DNA from: Gordionus sp. m RMFG-2023
Taxonomy: Eukaryota; Nematomorpha; Gordioida; Chordodea; Parachordodidae
NCBI RefSeq assembly: GCF_954871325.1
Contig: NC_088775.1
Span: 124,001 to 188,000 of the forward strand
Length of the DNA stretch: 64,000 nucleotides
Direction: 5' to 3'
Shown: positions 44,128 to 64,000 of the stretch, in pieces
Layout: each line of letters begins with the position of its first letter
Position numbering within the stretch: the first letter of the stretch is position 1
Program-made: the position numbers and the translations under genes
The notes under the pieces: generated by a model
Told to the model about the DNA's origin: nothing
Database searches by the model: none
Seen by the model: the letters and a program-made list of their open reading frames with translations, nothing else

Positions 44128-46150
44128 AAAATGTCTGGTTTTAAAATTAATTAAATCTAAAAATTGTTAACGATAATTTGGAAAGGGTCCATCTTTGTAT
44201 TAGAACATATTCCTTCATTCATAATTTATTAGATTATGCACACTTGGACGTCTAAATGTAACAGGAAAACATTGTTAACTTGGCTAATTTATCTGGACTA
44301 AATTATAACCTTTCTTTAAGGCCGTTGCATAACTTTCGTAAGCTTATAGAGAGATAGTAAACATGTTCCGGAATCTTCTATTTAATCTTCAAGGTTATCG
44401 TAAAAAATTATCCATTTATATTCAAAAATGTTTGACGTAGAATAATTCATTAAATTCTATATTTCATATTATATTTTCATATGATATTTTTCTCGTAAAT
44501 TATTTCAACAAACTATTAAAATTTTAAAATATTTCCATAATTCGTAAACACAATTAAAAAATCAAACACGTTAGGTAATTTAGGAAAAAATAAATCTTTA
44601 AGACCAATTATTTTAATTTTGCATTAAAAATGGCTTATTTATTTTTTTCAATTTGAATTAATGTAATTTTCGAGATTCAATTTTTTTGTTTAGGACAATC
44701 TTAAAAAATAAGAATAAACCCATAAGATTATCAAGATCAAGGTCGATGAGAATCCTTAAGTTAATTAAGTTTATGGGTATAAAAAAAAAATATTTTTAAA
44801 TAATTTTTGGTTCAATTATTATTTTAAAAAATAATATTATTTTAAAAATATATTTTTTTTTGAAAAAAAATATCTAAATTTTTGAAAGATAAAATCGTTA
44901 AAGTGATTGAAGATAACGATAAATTAAATAAAGAATATTACTTTCTTTCTATCAAGAAAAGTTTATTTTAAAATCCAATTTAATGGCAAAAATAAATGAA
45001 AATAAGTGTATAAAGTAATAAAAAAATGGAAGTAATGTAAGATTTAAATATTTTTATTATCAGTTACTTTTTTTATTTGGAAATCTGACAATAAGGGAGA
45101 AAAAGTGTGACAATATTCAGTTTTTTATATGAATTCTTAATGAGTTCTTCTTTTTAATTCAACTATCTTTGCTGCCTATAGGAGCAACTTTTTCAAATAA
45201 AAAATATATTTATAATCAAAAACCATTGAAAGTTTATTAAAGCATTTTACCAATATTAAATTTCAACTATAAAATTTAATGTCATATATAATGTTTAGGG
45301 GACAAAGAGTATCTTTAGCTAAGAAGGGACCTAGAATTAATTAAGTTACTATGTAAATTGAAACATGTTTAACAGAAATTTCAAATTAAGAGAAACAAAA
45401 ACTATATATTTAACTACTTCTATATTTATATAACCAGACAAAAATCTGATATATCATGTAAATAATTGTAAAAATATTGGTCTTATAAAGTAAGAGGATA
45501 TTATAAACTAAAAATATCTAAAATTTAGCTAATATAAAGTCAAAGTATTAAGAACTAATGAATATTAAGTTTCAATACTAACATTCAACAATAAGAAAAT
45601 AATATTTATGTAACAGTGATAGGTTGAAAGTAAATATTGACTAAATTCAGCTAAAGTATAATCAAAAAACCATTGAAAGTTTATTAAAGCATTTCACCAA
45701 TATTAAGTATCAACTATAAAATTTCAATAGTATTACGCAAGCCTGAAGATTTTGTTAGTAGAAGGAACAAAAGGTGACAAAAAAATAGCAGAAAAAAATT
45801 TGGAATTACATATCTACAAATGAAAATTTGAAAAAGGAATAACCAATTTAAAGATGAATGGTATTAGAAATTATTATAAAAATTAATAAAGTTTACCTGA
45901 TATCAATTTATTTTTTAAAAATTTGAAAAAGGTTTTAAAATGATTAAGCTAGCTTGTCGAGCATTAATGAAGATAGTATTCTATCAACCACAAAAAAACT
46001 GAAAAGATTTAATTTTTTTTAAAAAATTAGTTTTAAAGGATAAGAAAAATAATTAATTTGATAAAGAGAAGTCAAATACATTAAATAAAAGTTAAAACTA
46101 AAATTAATAATTAAAAAAATGCATATACAAAAGAAAATTCATAGTTGAAT
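44128..46150. other. AT-rich spacer with a direct repeat pair
   Basis: 45217-45283 and 45660-45727 are direct copies of a 66-bp word (AACCATTGAAAGTTTATTAAAGC to AACTATAAAATTT) about 440 bp apart. Just after the second copy, 45735-45780 resembles the interior of the TIR elements at 26315 and 43891. No gene seen. Confidence 0.45.
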
Positions 46151-46158
46151 TAAATTTA

Positions 46159-46266
46159 ATGTTTTTAAATGGCTCGTTTTCAGCCAATTTTTAAAAAGGG
46201 CTAACTTAATATTTTAGCCAGAAAAATATTGTAGCCTTTTTTAAAACGAGCCTTTTAACAACACTA
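46159..46266. mobile_element. Short TIR element, TAGTGTTGTTAA family, degenerate
   Basis: AAATGGCTCGTTTTCAGCC on the left and AAACGAGCCTTTTAACAACACTA on the right form an imperfect inverted pair around about 60 bp. The right end matches the family terminus and the left terminus is decayed. Confidence 0.5.
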
Positions 46267-46783
46267 ATCTAATCCATTTATTCATTATTTTAATGATGAC
46301 AAAACCAACAATAGGAAAACTCAAATTTGAAAATAGATTAAAATATCTCACTGATGGAAATATGACCATTAAATAATTTTTATATTTATCTATTTTAAGA
46401 GAAAAAGTTGCCATGAAATTTGAAAGTAAATAATAAAATAATATAAATTAGTAAAAATTTAATCTTTAAGAAAATTTAATAAATATGATATTGAATCATT
46501 CATAATAAAATTTTAGATATTATTAATTTATAGATGAAAATATACCCACTCCAGAAATAAAAGGCTATTAAACTCAATTTCAAATTTTTAATAATATTTT
46601 TTTAAAATATTTATGTATTTTTGAAATTAATTATAGCTGAATAATTCTTTTTTATAAATTATAAATTACTTTTTAAAATTTTCAAACTCAGTATATTTCA
46701 AGAAAAATCTATGTTTAATACCATAGAATTAAACAAAATGTATTACGAGATATTTTTAAACGAATAGCCCTACAGTTTAGGGC

Positions 46784-46978
46784 ATGAAATATTTTAAAAA
46801 ATTAAATTCCTTTCTAAATTTTATCGTAAATAAAAAAACTCTAGTTTCATTCTTTGTCATCTCTATCAGAATTTTTTTGTTTTTTGTCTCTCTTATATTA
46901 TTTGCTAAGGTATGGTCGCTTACTACTGTTATTGTTGCCAATATTTTATTCGATATTTTTTTTAAAAAAATTTGTTAA
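46784..46978 (+). CDS. 64-codon hydrophobic ORF, unrecognised (weak)
   Basis: The ORF has a Lys-rich start, then a long stretch of Phe/Ile/Leu/Val that would make one or two membrane segments, and ends LysLysIleCys. No homology recognised. T-rich DNA gives such frames by chance, so this is a low-confidence entry. Confidence 0.12.
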   Translation: MKYFKKLNSFLNFIVNKKTLVSFFVISIRIFLFFVSLILFAKVWSLTTVIVANILFDIFFKKIC

Positions 46979-47086
46979 TTTTGAAAGAATATAAAATTAT
47001 ATATTTTATTATATTATGATTTATAATCTTATTTTTATTTTCAATTAAAGGGATTAGTGTAAACGGTGTATGGGTTTCATCAAAAT

Positions 47087-49812
47087 CAGGGTTGTGCATT
47101 TGACCGGTCAAATACAATTTGGTCAATTGACCGATATTTGACCGGTCAAATATGGTCAAATTCAAATAAATGTTTTTTACACCAATATTAACTTTATTTT
47201 GCATTTATATAATATTATAATAAATCTATGTATAATAATAAATATCATAATATTTTTTAATTCATTCTATAGTCAATGTTTCACCCGCCGTGGCAGAGTC
47301 TTGTTCCGATTCATATTCAATATCATTATTTTCTTTAATATTTTTAATCAATCTTAAATTATGATACACTCTTACTAATTTTCCTGCTGTAGAAGCCTTT
47401 AATCTATTTCTGTTTTTCGTGTGAATATTGCCCCAAACCGACCAATTTTTTTCAGAAGAAGAAGTCGAACTAGGAAATGTTAGTAAAATATTAGCGACTT
47501 CTCTTAATGGGCAAGGTGGGCAAAATGCATTCCACCAACTTGAGGCCGAAATTTGATTGTTTCCACATATTATGGCTATTAAATATACCGCTTTTGCTTC
47601 TGAAATTTACTATATTACTCAAAATATTTTGATTATCACCACCTTGTAAAATACCCAATTCTTGTATTATATTACATGCTTCATCAAATTCAGTATTAGT
47701 AAGATGCTCCCCTTAATATTGGGGGTCCAATAAATAAGCAGCATTGTAAGCACATGTATTTAAATCAGTTTTTCTCTTTTCAAACATAACCTTAATTTTT
47801 TTTTCTTGAGATGGAGAAAATATAGAATCATGGCATGATTGTATTATGTGTTTTTCCAAATTAAGCATCTCGTTTTTTACTTGGGCCAAAGTACATTTAT
47901 CATCTTGCACTTTCAACAATGAGGTAGCTAAAGGTTGGAGTATAGCAAAATTTTAAATTTTTCGTCCAAAATTCTTCGTTTAATATATTATTGGTAATTT
48001 CTATGGGACAAATATCAGAAACAGCTTCTTCAACAATTGATGCTTTTAGAGCTTTCTTGCATATTTGAATTTGCTCCATACATTTTATTGACGATGCCGA
48101 TCTTGTTTGGCTTGTACTTAATGTAGATGGTATGCCATGAAGATTCTTATTACGGGAAAATACTGCAGCTGGTATATGTTTATTCTTGAAAAATTTAACA
48201 ATTGTTTTAATTATTGAAATATGGTCACTGAAGGCGTTCAATCGTTCAAAATCGTGAAAGAATAACTGCAATGCATGCGCTGCACAACCATAACATTGTA
48301 TATGATTATAAATAGATTCAGATTTTAGAATTCTCCAGGCTGCTTTCATGTTAGCGGCATTATCAGTAACTAAAGAATATACTTTTACCGGATTCAATTC
48401 ATGAATTACATTTTTATATTCCTGGGCAATATAATCTGCCGTATGGCGATTTTCCTCAGTATTTAGAAATTTGTAGAACACTGGAACAGGCGTCATCACC
48501 ATAAAATTAATAATACTCTCGTTTCTAATGTTGCTCCAGCCATCTGATACAATTGATAAGTAAGGAGCTTTATCTATTATATCTGGAACTTTCACCTCCA
48601 TATCACCTGACGCTTTGTCTAGAAGATATCCAGCCAGCTGCCTTCTCCTTGGTAATGTGTAAATAGGACGTATTTTTTTAAAAAATTCTTGGATGTAGGG
48701 ATTTTCAGTGATGTGGAAAGGTAAATTGCTCGCATATACAGCCTTTGCAAACAATTGATCCAGCTCATTTTTTTCTTTGGGATTAATTCTATCTATGAAA
48801 CCGGTTATACAAGATTGAGATTTATATTTAATCGCCTTGCTTGTAGATTGATTAGAAATAATGGAATCAAATTCTCCTGAGTCACAAGACAAAATATTGT
48901 TCATTTGATAATCATTCTCATTAATTTCACCCAATTCTTCATTAGAGTTAGACTTAGAAGTATTACAAATTACATTTGTGATATTTTTTGTAGAGATTGA
49001 CATTTTGGAATTTGAATAAAATTTTTCCTTAATTATAACATAGCACATAGTACAGCTGCTTAATAAATGTTTGACCATTCTATCAACGTGGGTGATATAG
49101 GACATCTTGCAAAACTTGCACACCGCTTTAACTGATTTACCATCGCGTACTTCTTGAAAATGTTTCCAAACATGATGCTTTGGTTTGACCATAATCTCTA
49201 ATATATTAAAATTTAACAAAAAATGATTTTGATTATTGTAAAGTTAATCAATCTTAACTATTTTATAATTATCGACCAATTATTCCAATAATTTCTTAAT
49301 ATTATAAATATAATATAATATATATAACTTTTTACCAGAATTGAATAATATTCTGTAAATCTGACCAGAACAATTAAAATGAAAATTAATTTTAAAAACC
49401 AAATATAGCAAGTGTAAGTAAAACAAATGAGAATTAATATAATTTATACTCGGCTAATTATTAAATAAAATTTAAATTTATTAAAAAATAAGAATGAAAA
49501 AATTATATTATGATTATAATAAATCGGGTATTTTTATTTTTTTTAAGAAAAATGAATTGAAAAAAATAAAGAAAGCGAGAAACGGCAATGATTAGGCAAA
49601 AAAATAACTAAAAATATTACTATATTTAGAAAAATTACATATTTATATTTTAACAATAAAAAAATTCTTTTGTTTTTAACAATTCATGATACAAATAATT
49701 TTTTAAATAATTGTAACCTAATAAGATTGATAAACATGCTTTTAATGCATACTAGTTAATTATATCAAAATATTTATTCGCCATTAATATTTTAGAGTAT
49801 TTGACCGGTCAA
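47087..49812 (-). mobile_element. BED-finger/DUF659 hAT element, broken
   Basis: The left terminus (3' side of the gene) starts CAGGGTTGTGCATTTGACCGGTCAAA. The right terminus keeps only the palindromic part ATTTGACCGGTCAA (49799-49812), after which the match is lost. The palindrome TTGACCGGTCAA occurs at 47099 and again about 35 bp inward, with related GGTCAATTGACC. These look like subterminal binding repeats. The body encodes a hAT transposase on the minus strand in at least four pieces. No TSD can be set because the right end is decayed. Confidence 0.75.
47270..49192 (-). pseudogene. hAT transposase (zf-BED, DUF659, dimerisation domain), frame-broken
   Basis: The likely start is the ATG at 49190-49192 (MetValLysProLysHis). 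A BED zinc finger follows, with Cys-x2-Cys and His-x4-Cys spaced as usual. DUF659-type catalytic core words come next: IleValSerAspGlyTrpSerAsn, ValThrAspAsnAlaAlaAsnMet, and CysAlaAlaHisAlaLeuGlnLeu. The first open stretch ends at 47900. The frame then shifts near 47955, has an in-frame TAA near 47713 after TyrLeuLeuAspProGlnTyr, and shifts again near 47610. The dimerisation domain (TrpTrpAsnAlaPheCysPro, PheProSerSerThrSerSerSerGluLysAsnTrp) is read at 47275-47560. With about three lesions it is a young pseudogene. Confidence 0.8.
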
Positions 49813-50890
49813 GGTTTTTATTCAGGCCAAAATATAGATCTATGCAATTAAATTTTCTGGGTTGTTGTAATTGTAATTAACCTTATATATTTTTTATGTT
49901 TATTAATCGGGATTATTGATTTTGATTTTAAATGTTGTCGAAAATATAAAAAATAATATATATAATGTTTTTATTTTATAAAAAATTATCAATATTCGGT
50001 TTTATTTTATAAAAATTTTTATCAATATTCGTTTTTAATTTATAATAAAAAAATTACCGTGTTATTTTATTTTGAGTATACTGAAATTTACAAATTTATA
50101 TCTGTGTGTTAGATTTTACCTCATTATCAGTTTTTAATTTATCTCAGTTTAGCAGTCGCAACAATTTGGTGCCGTTTTTTAAAAAAAAATAAATAAAGAT
50201 ACCTAAAAAGTTATTCAGCGGCATAAAGCAAGTATTAATCACTATACGAAAATTACAATAAAGTAAAAATTTGAAGGTAAAGGTAAAATATATTTTTAAT
50301 TTTATTTTAAAATGTATTTTTGTATAACTGTAATTGTGACCATAATCACTCTTATATATTTGTTATCGTTAACTAAAGTAAAAATATTTTTAATAAAGGT
50401 TTTAATTAATTTTTTATAATTTTATCTGTTCAAAAATCATAAATTATTATATAAAAATTGAAATATAAAAATTATATAAAACCAATTACGAAGGACTACT
50501 AATATAATATATAAAAATTGAAGTATAAAAAAAATAACTATGAATCGTAAACAAAATATAAAAACGTTTAAATATGTAGAATGTAGTAATAATTATTTTT
50601 ATGTAATTTTAATTGTACTTATTGGATTAATTTATATATGAAGAAGAAATAAATTAAAGAATATATTAAAGAAAAAAGTTATAATGAATAAAAAAATTGA
50701 TGAAAGGAAAAAAAAATTATTGATGATATATCTAAATTTAAAGATGAAATAATGGAAATATGGAGAGGAAATATCATTAGCGATAAAAAAAAAATTAATA
50801 TCGTTAGAGTTTTTTTTTTTTGAATATATTCAATTTATTTTTAAAATTACATATAACCTAATTAAAAAAATATAATTTATAAATTTATAA
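49813..50890. other. AT-rich spacer with tiny membrane-like ORFs
   Basis: Three short stretches (about 49855-49920, 50310-50420, 50540-50640) share a Val-Ile/Leu-Ile-x-Leu-Ile-Tyr type hydrophobic core. Two have their own ATG, about 33-35 codons each. They may be old duplicates of one sequence. No promoter or family recognised. Confidence 0.3.
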
Positions 50891-51304
50891 TTATATAATT
50901 AAAAATAAAATTCTATAATCGAGTCCCCAAAAAGGAACCAAAATTTCTATTTGAATTTTTTGTCGAATAAAAAGGAATTCTCTGGGTTCATTTGTGAAAA
51001 GTCGTATTTTATTACCCAGATTTTTTAAAAACATAAATGTTGAAGGTGAAAAATGCCCGTTAGTAGAAGTCACTACTGGAGTGAATATGAAGTTTTTAAA
51101 ATTTTTGTATTTGTTTTTCTTTTTAATTTCTGCCTGTGTTATTAAATTGAAATTTATGTTTGAAGGGAATGATGAGATACACGTGTAGTCCCATATGAGT
51201 GATTTGCCGAGGGCCCAAGGTATGGTTGTCATACCATCAGGTCTTAAACCATCTACTTGAGATAAATTTGATGGTTCAAGATTGTTTGGAATGTGTGCAT
51301 GTAA
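50891..51304 (-). pseudogene. LINE C-terminal fragment, restriction-endonuclease-like tail
   Basis: A 137-residue open minus-strand frame with the pattern AsnLeuGluProSerAsnLeuSer..AspGlyLeuArgProAspGlyMetThrThrIleProTrp..LysSerLeuIleTrpAspTyrThrCys, then LysLysLysAsnLysTyr. This pattern is known to me from the C-terminal part of LINE-type reverse transcriptases in many invertebrates, where RPDG..WD.T is thought to belong to a PD-(D/E)XK-like nuclease; that attribution is from memory. No reverse transcriptase domain is adjacent, so it is a 5'-truncated or fragmented copy. A relative lies at 59246-59551. Confidence 0.6.
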
Positions 51305-51390
51305 CTATCTTTGTATAAAAGATTGCCCTTTGTCACCTTAATTAGTTCAGCACAGATGTTACAAATTGTTGACATTGTTTTATTTTATTT

Positions 51391-53577
51391 TTTAACATAA
51401 GAATATAAATATCATAAAAATTAAAATTTTAAGCAAAGCTATGTATATAGGATTATTAATATTTAAACTGATATTACAAAATTGCTTGTTACAAGTTTGA
51501 GGGTATGTGTAATGTGCAAGAAAACTATGAGAGGTATTGTTAGTAATTTTTATCCTGCACATCTAGGCAATGATGGGCCAAAGAGACAGTAATAATTTTC
51601 ACGTTTGTCGGCAAGTAATTTGATTAATTTTATGAATGATAAAAATAATTAAAAGTAAATTAAAAAATTAATATTTTCGTTTCATGGATAGATGTATTGA
51701 CATTTTAAAAGATAGCACAAAAATTTTTAGAAGCAAGTTTTATTTGATAGATAATGATTATGATTGTATGCAATATATAAATCTTGGTTCATGGTTTTAC
51801 CATTGAATTATTATAATAGGTCTTTAAAAATAATGTGATAAAAGGTAGATATTAATTTAAAAATTTCGATTATTTGAGAAAAATAACGAATTAAAATCTC
51901 TTTAAAAAGGTTTAAATAAATGTAATGGTCAGGGGAAAGTAAGGCGACATTTTATAAAAATATAACGAAATGATAACTTCTATATTTTATTAATTTTTAA
52001 AAAGTCTATTTCGGCCAAAGATGGCGACTTATGAATAATCTCGAATATACCAGTGACATTAATCCAAAAATAACAACTCGTTTCGGCGTTATGCCAAAGA
52101 GTTAATTAGGATTGATTAAATAAAATAAAATTTCTAAAAAACATATCAAATCTTATTAAAAATAAATAATTACGTTTTTTTTTTAATTCAGAGAGCTATT
52201 CAAATTTTATGGATCTCATGCAGAAAGGAGGAAAGTAAGATAACCCCCTAGCCAGGCTGCTGGTTATTCCTATTTTATTAAGAAAAGAAAGTAGAATATT
52301 ATTTATAAAATAGCTTAATAGACGATGTGAAAAAAAAATCAACAAAATAAAGTAAACTTACCAAAAACTAATATCATAATGGCATAGATCCATGAATAAC
52401 TGCATATGAGATATCATCTGTCTGATATAATATGATTATGGGGGAGAGCATGTCTATATGGCTAAATTGTATTTATTGTATACAAGACCGTGTTTTTAAA
52501 TCTTTTATTACAAAAAACATATTTAAAATAATTTTCTGATGGGTGAAGGGATAAAATGGACCCCAAAATATTTAATTTTTAATCAAAGAAATAAGTTCAA
52601 ACACACATTTACTTTGTTAACTACAATTTACATATTATTGAAAACTATAAATTTATCCATAAAATATTTTAAACTGTATGTCAAATGGGATATTATAGAA
52701 AGCCTACAACATGTTAATATAATTGTCAATCAATTTACTTTTAATCAGTATTATTTACATATTTATGCATTGAAAATTTTATTTTTCAAAAATTTCTATT
52801 TTGAAATTGTCTATCCAATTTTTATTCAATTTATTTCTGTTATGATATATGATATATATACGACAAAGTAAATGAAAAATTAATAAATGAAAACATTTTT
52901 TAAAAAAAATAATATTTTTTGCATTAATGATAAGATTTTAGTTTTTTTATTACTTTACTCTATTCCTTGATATTACCTGCATATAGGGTTAAAGAGACGC
53001 GATATGTCAACTATTTTATTAAATATTTTTTAAAAATTTCTTAATTTAATAAAAATTAATAAGCGTTAATGTCGTCATCCATAGATAGCTGCTGCTAATT
53101 TGGTAAAATAAAATAAATTTTTTTAAGTTAGCTGTTTTATAAGCAACACTAATAATTAATTAAAGATTATTTATCAATGTTTATTTTAGAGATTAAGAAA
53201 GTGTAATATTTATAAAATAAAGAGACTTTCTTTAAGTCGATTAAAATGAATGAGTAAATATTAAAATATAATTAAACGAGATATAAAGTCAAGCAAAATA
53301 GGATTAAACAAACAGAACCTTTATAAATATTTGTGTTTCTTTCTTTAAGAAATAAGTCTAAATTAAATATTACATCATTTGCGCTAATAAATTTGTTTGA
53401 AATTAACATTTTAAATAGGGAGAAGAAAAAAAAGAAGAAATTTGATAACAATTTTTAATAGTATCAAAGAATATTATAAATATCATTTTTTTAAAAAAAA
53501 TTGAAAAAAAGAAATATATTTTTAATTAAAAATTTATTATCAATTTTTTTAATATAAAAATTATCTTTAAATTAAAA
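51391..53577. other. Spacer with repeat copies, no recognised gene
   Basis: It contains the repeat partners of 32270-32390 (51702-51850, inverted), 34055-34250 (51893-52085) and 1078-1146 (52190-52262). 53130-53153 ends in AAGCAACACTA, a possible lone end of the TAGTGTTGTTAA family. Nothing else noted apart from the frame at 52539. Confidence 0.45.
52539..52871 (+). CDS. 110-codon ORF, unrecognised (weak)
   Basis: It starts Met-Gly-Glu-Gly-Ile-Lys-Trp and is rich in Ile, Phe, Tyr, Lys and Asn, with two hydrophobic stretches. No motif recognised. A frame of this length is uncommon but not unexpected by chance in 64 kb of six-frame sequence with this composition. It lies about 700 bp upstream of locus 2 in the same orientation. 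Confidence 0.18.
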   Translation: MGEGIKWTPKYLIFNQRNKFKHTFTLLTTIYILLKTINLSIKYFKLYVKWDIIESLQHVNIIVNQFTFNQYYLHIYALKILFFKNFYFEIVYPIFIQFISVMIYDIYTTK

Positions 53578-63780
<10,203 letters not shown>

Positions 63781-64000
63781 GTATATCATAGATTGATTAG
63801 AAAATTCAATAATAAATAAAAAAATAAAATTATCTTTTATAATAAAATTTGGTAATATATTTCATTATTCTGTCATGAAAAATATAAGCATGATTAATAT
63901 GACTACAAAGCGCTTATTAATGATCACCTTAACCCATTTTTGCTATGTTTGGAGACAGGAATAGTTTTATTTATTTTTTGATCTGTTAAATTTTATTTAA

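Noticed and set aside
47087-49760. ATCAAAAT before the left end of the second hAT and again near 49754 as a possible TSD
   Set aside because: The right copy lies inside the remaining terminal motif and is not adjacent to a proper terminus, so it is probably coincidence.
50163-50185. Word AATTTGGTGCCG resembling an LTR-element primer-binding site
   Set aside because: A single short word with no LTR pair or pol sequence next to it.
50994-51188. 64-codon plus-strand open frame
   Set aside because: Antisense shadow of the LINE tail frame.

Overview
The window is roughly three-quarters or more A+T and eukaryotic. It has no bacterial gene packing. It is dominated by decayed transposons, terminal-inverted-repeat (TIR) elements, satellite-like arrays and long AT-rich spacers. 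U2-type splice signals and AATAAA signals beside candidate terminal exons fit an animal. BED-finger and other hAT elements, a MULE, Ty3/gypsy-like fossils and LINE fragments with a restriction-endonuclease-like tail fit several AT-rich invertebrates. Small secreted proteins encoded by many tiny exons are known in schistosomes (micro-exon genes, MEGs) and in aphids and relatives (bicycle-type genes). I cannot name the species or choose between these lineages from sequence alone.

The host content I can support is two paralogous, plus-strand micro-exon loci. Locus 1 (8000-24997) and locus 2 (53578 to beyond the right edge) each begin with a 64-nt exon encoding a signal peptide ending ..TFCKFD or ..VFCKLE. 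Next comes a 9-nt exon that reads Ala-Gly-Glu in both, and then mostly 21-nt exons. Every internal exon starts and ends in phase 1 and is a multiple of three, so exons can be skipped without breaking frame. Spliced together they predict very small secreted, charged helical peptides; locus 1 gives 65 residues. The first two exons of each locus are the firmest part. The later exons were found by eye and need RNA evidence.

Layout. 1-7.9 kb: AT-rich spacer with dispersed repeats, a 580-bp TIR element with a near-perfect 8-bp target-site duplication (TSD), and a broken LTR-retrotransposon fossil. 8-25 kb: locus 1, whose introns hold a TIR element carrying a tRNA-Ile-like piece, C-run repeats and a 3.66-kb giant hairpin element (12071-15729) with a perfect 8-bp TSD. 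25-34 kb: spacer, CCCGG-type arrays and a gypsy-like fossil. 34.2-38.9 kb: a compound foldback with a broken MULE transposase. 39.29-42.39 kb: a hAT element with perfect TSD and TIRs whose transposase halves lie on opposite strands. 42.4-47 kb: small TIR elements and repeats. 47.1-49.8 kb: a nearly complete but broken BED/DUF659 hAT. 50.9-51.3 kb: a LINE tail fragment. 53.6-64 kb: locus 2, with a ~390-bp (TTTC)n tract and a second LINE tail fragment in its introns.

No tRNA, rRNA or CRISPR array and no complete autonomous transposon was found. The two micro-exon loci plus the giant hairpin inside one of them are the most notable content.
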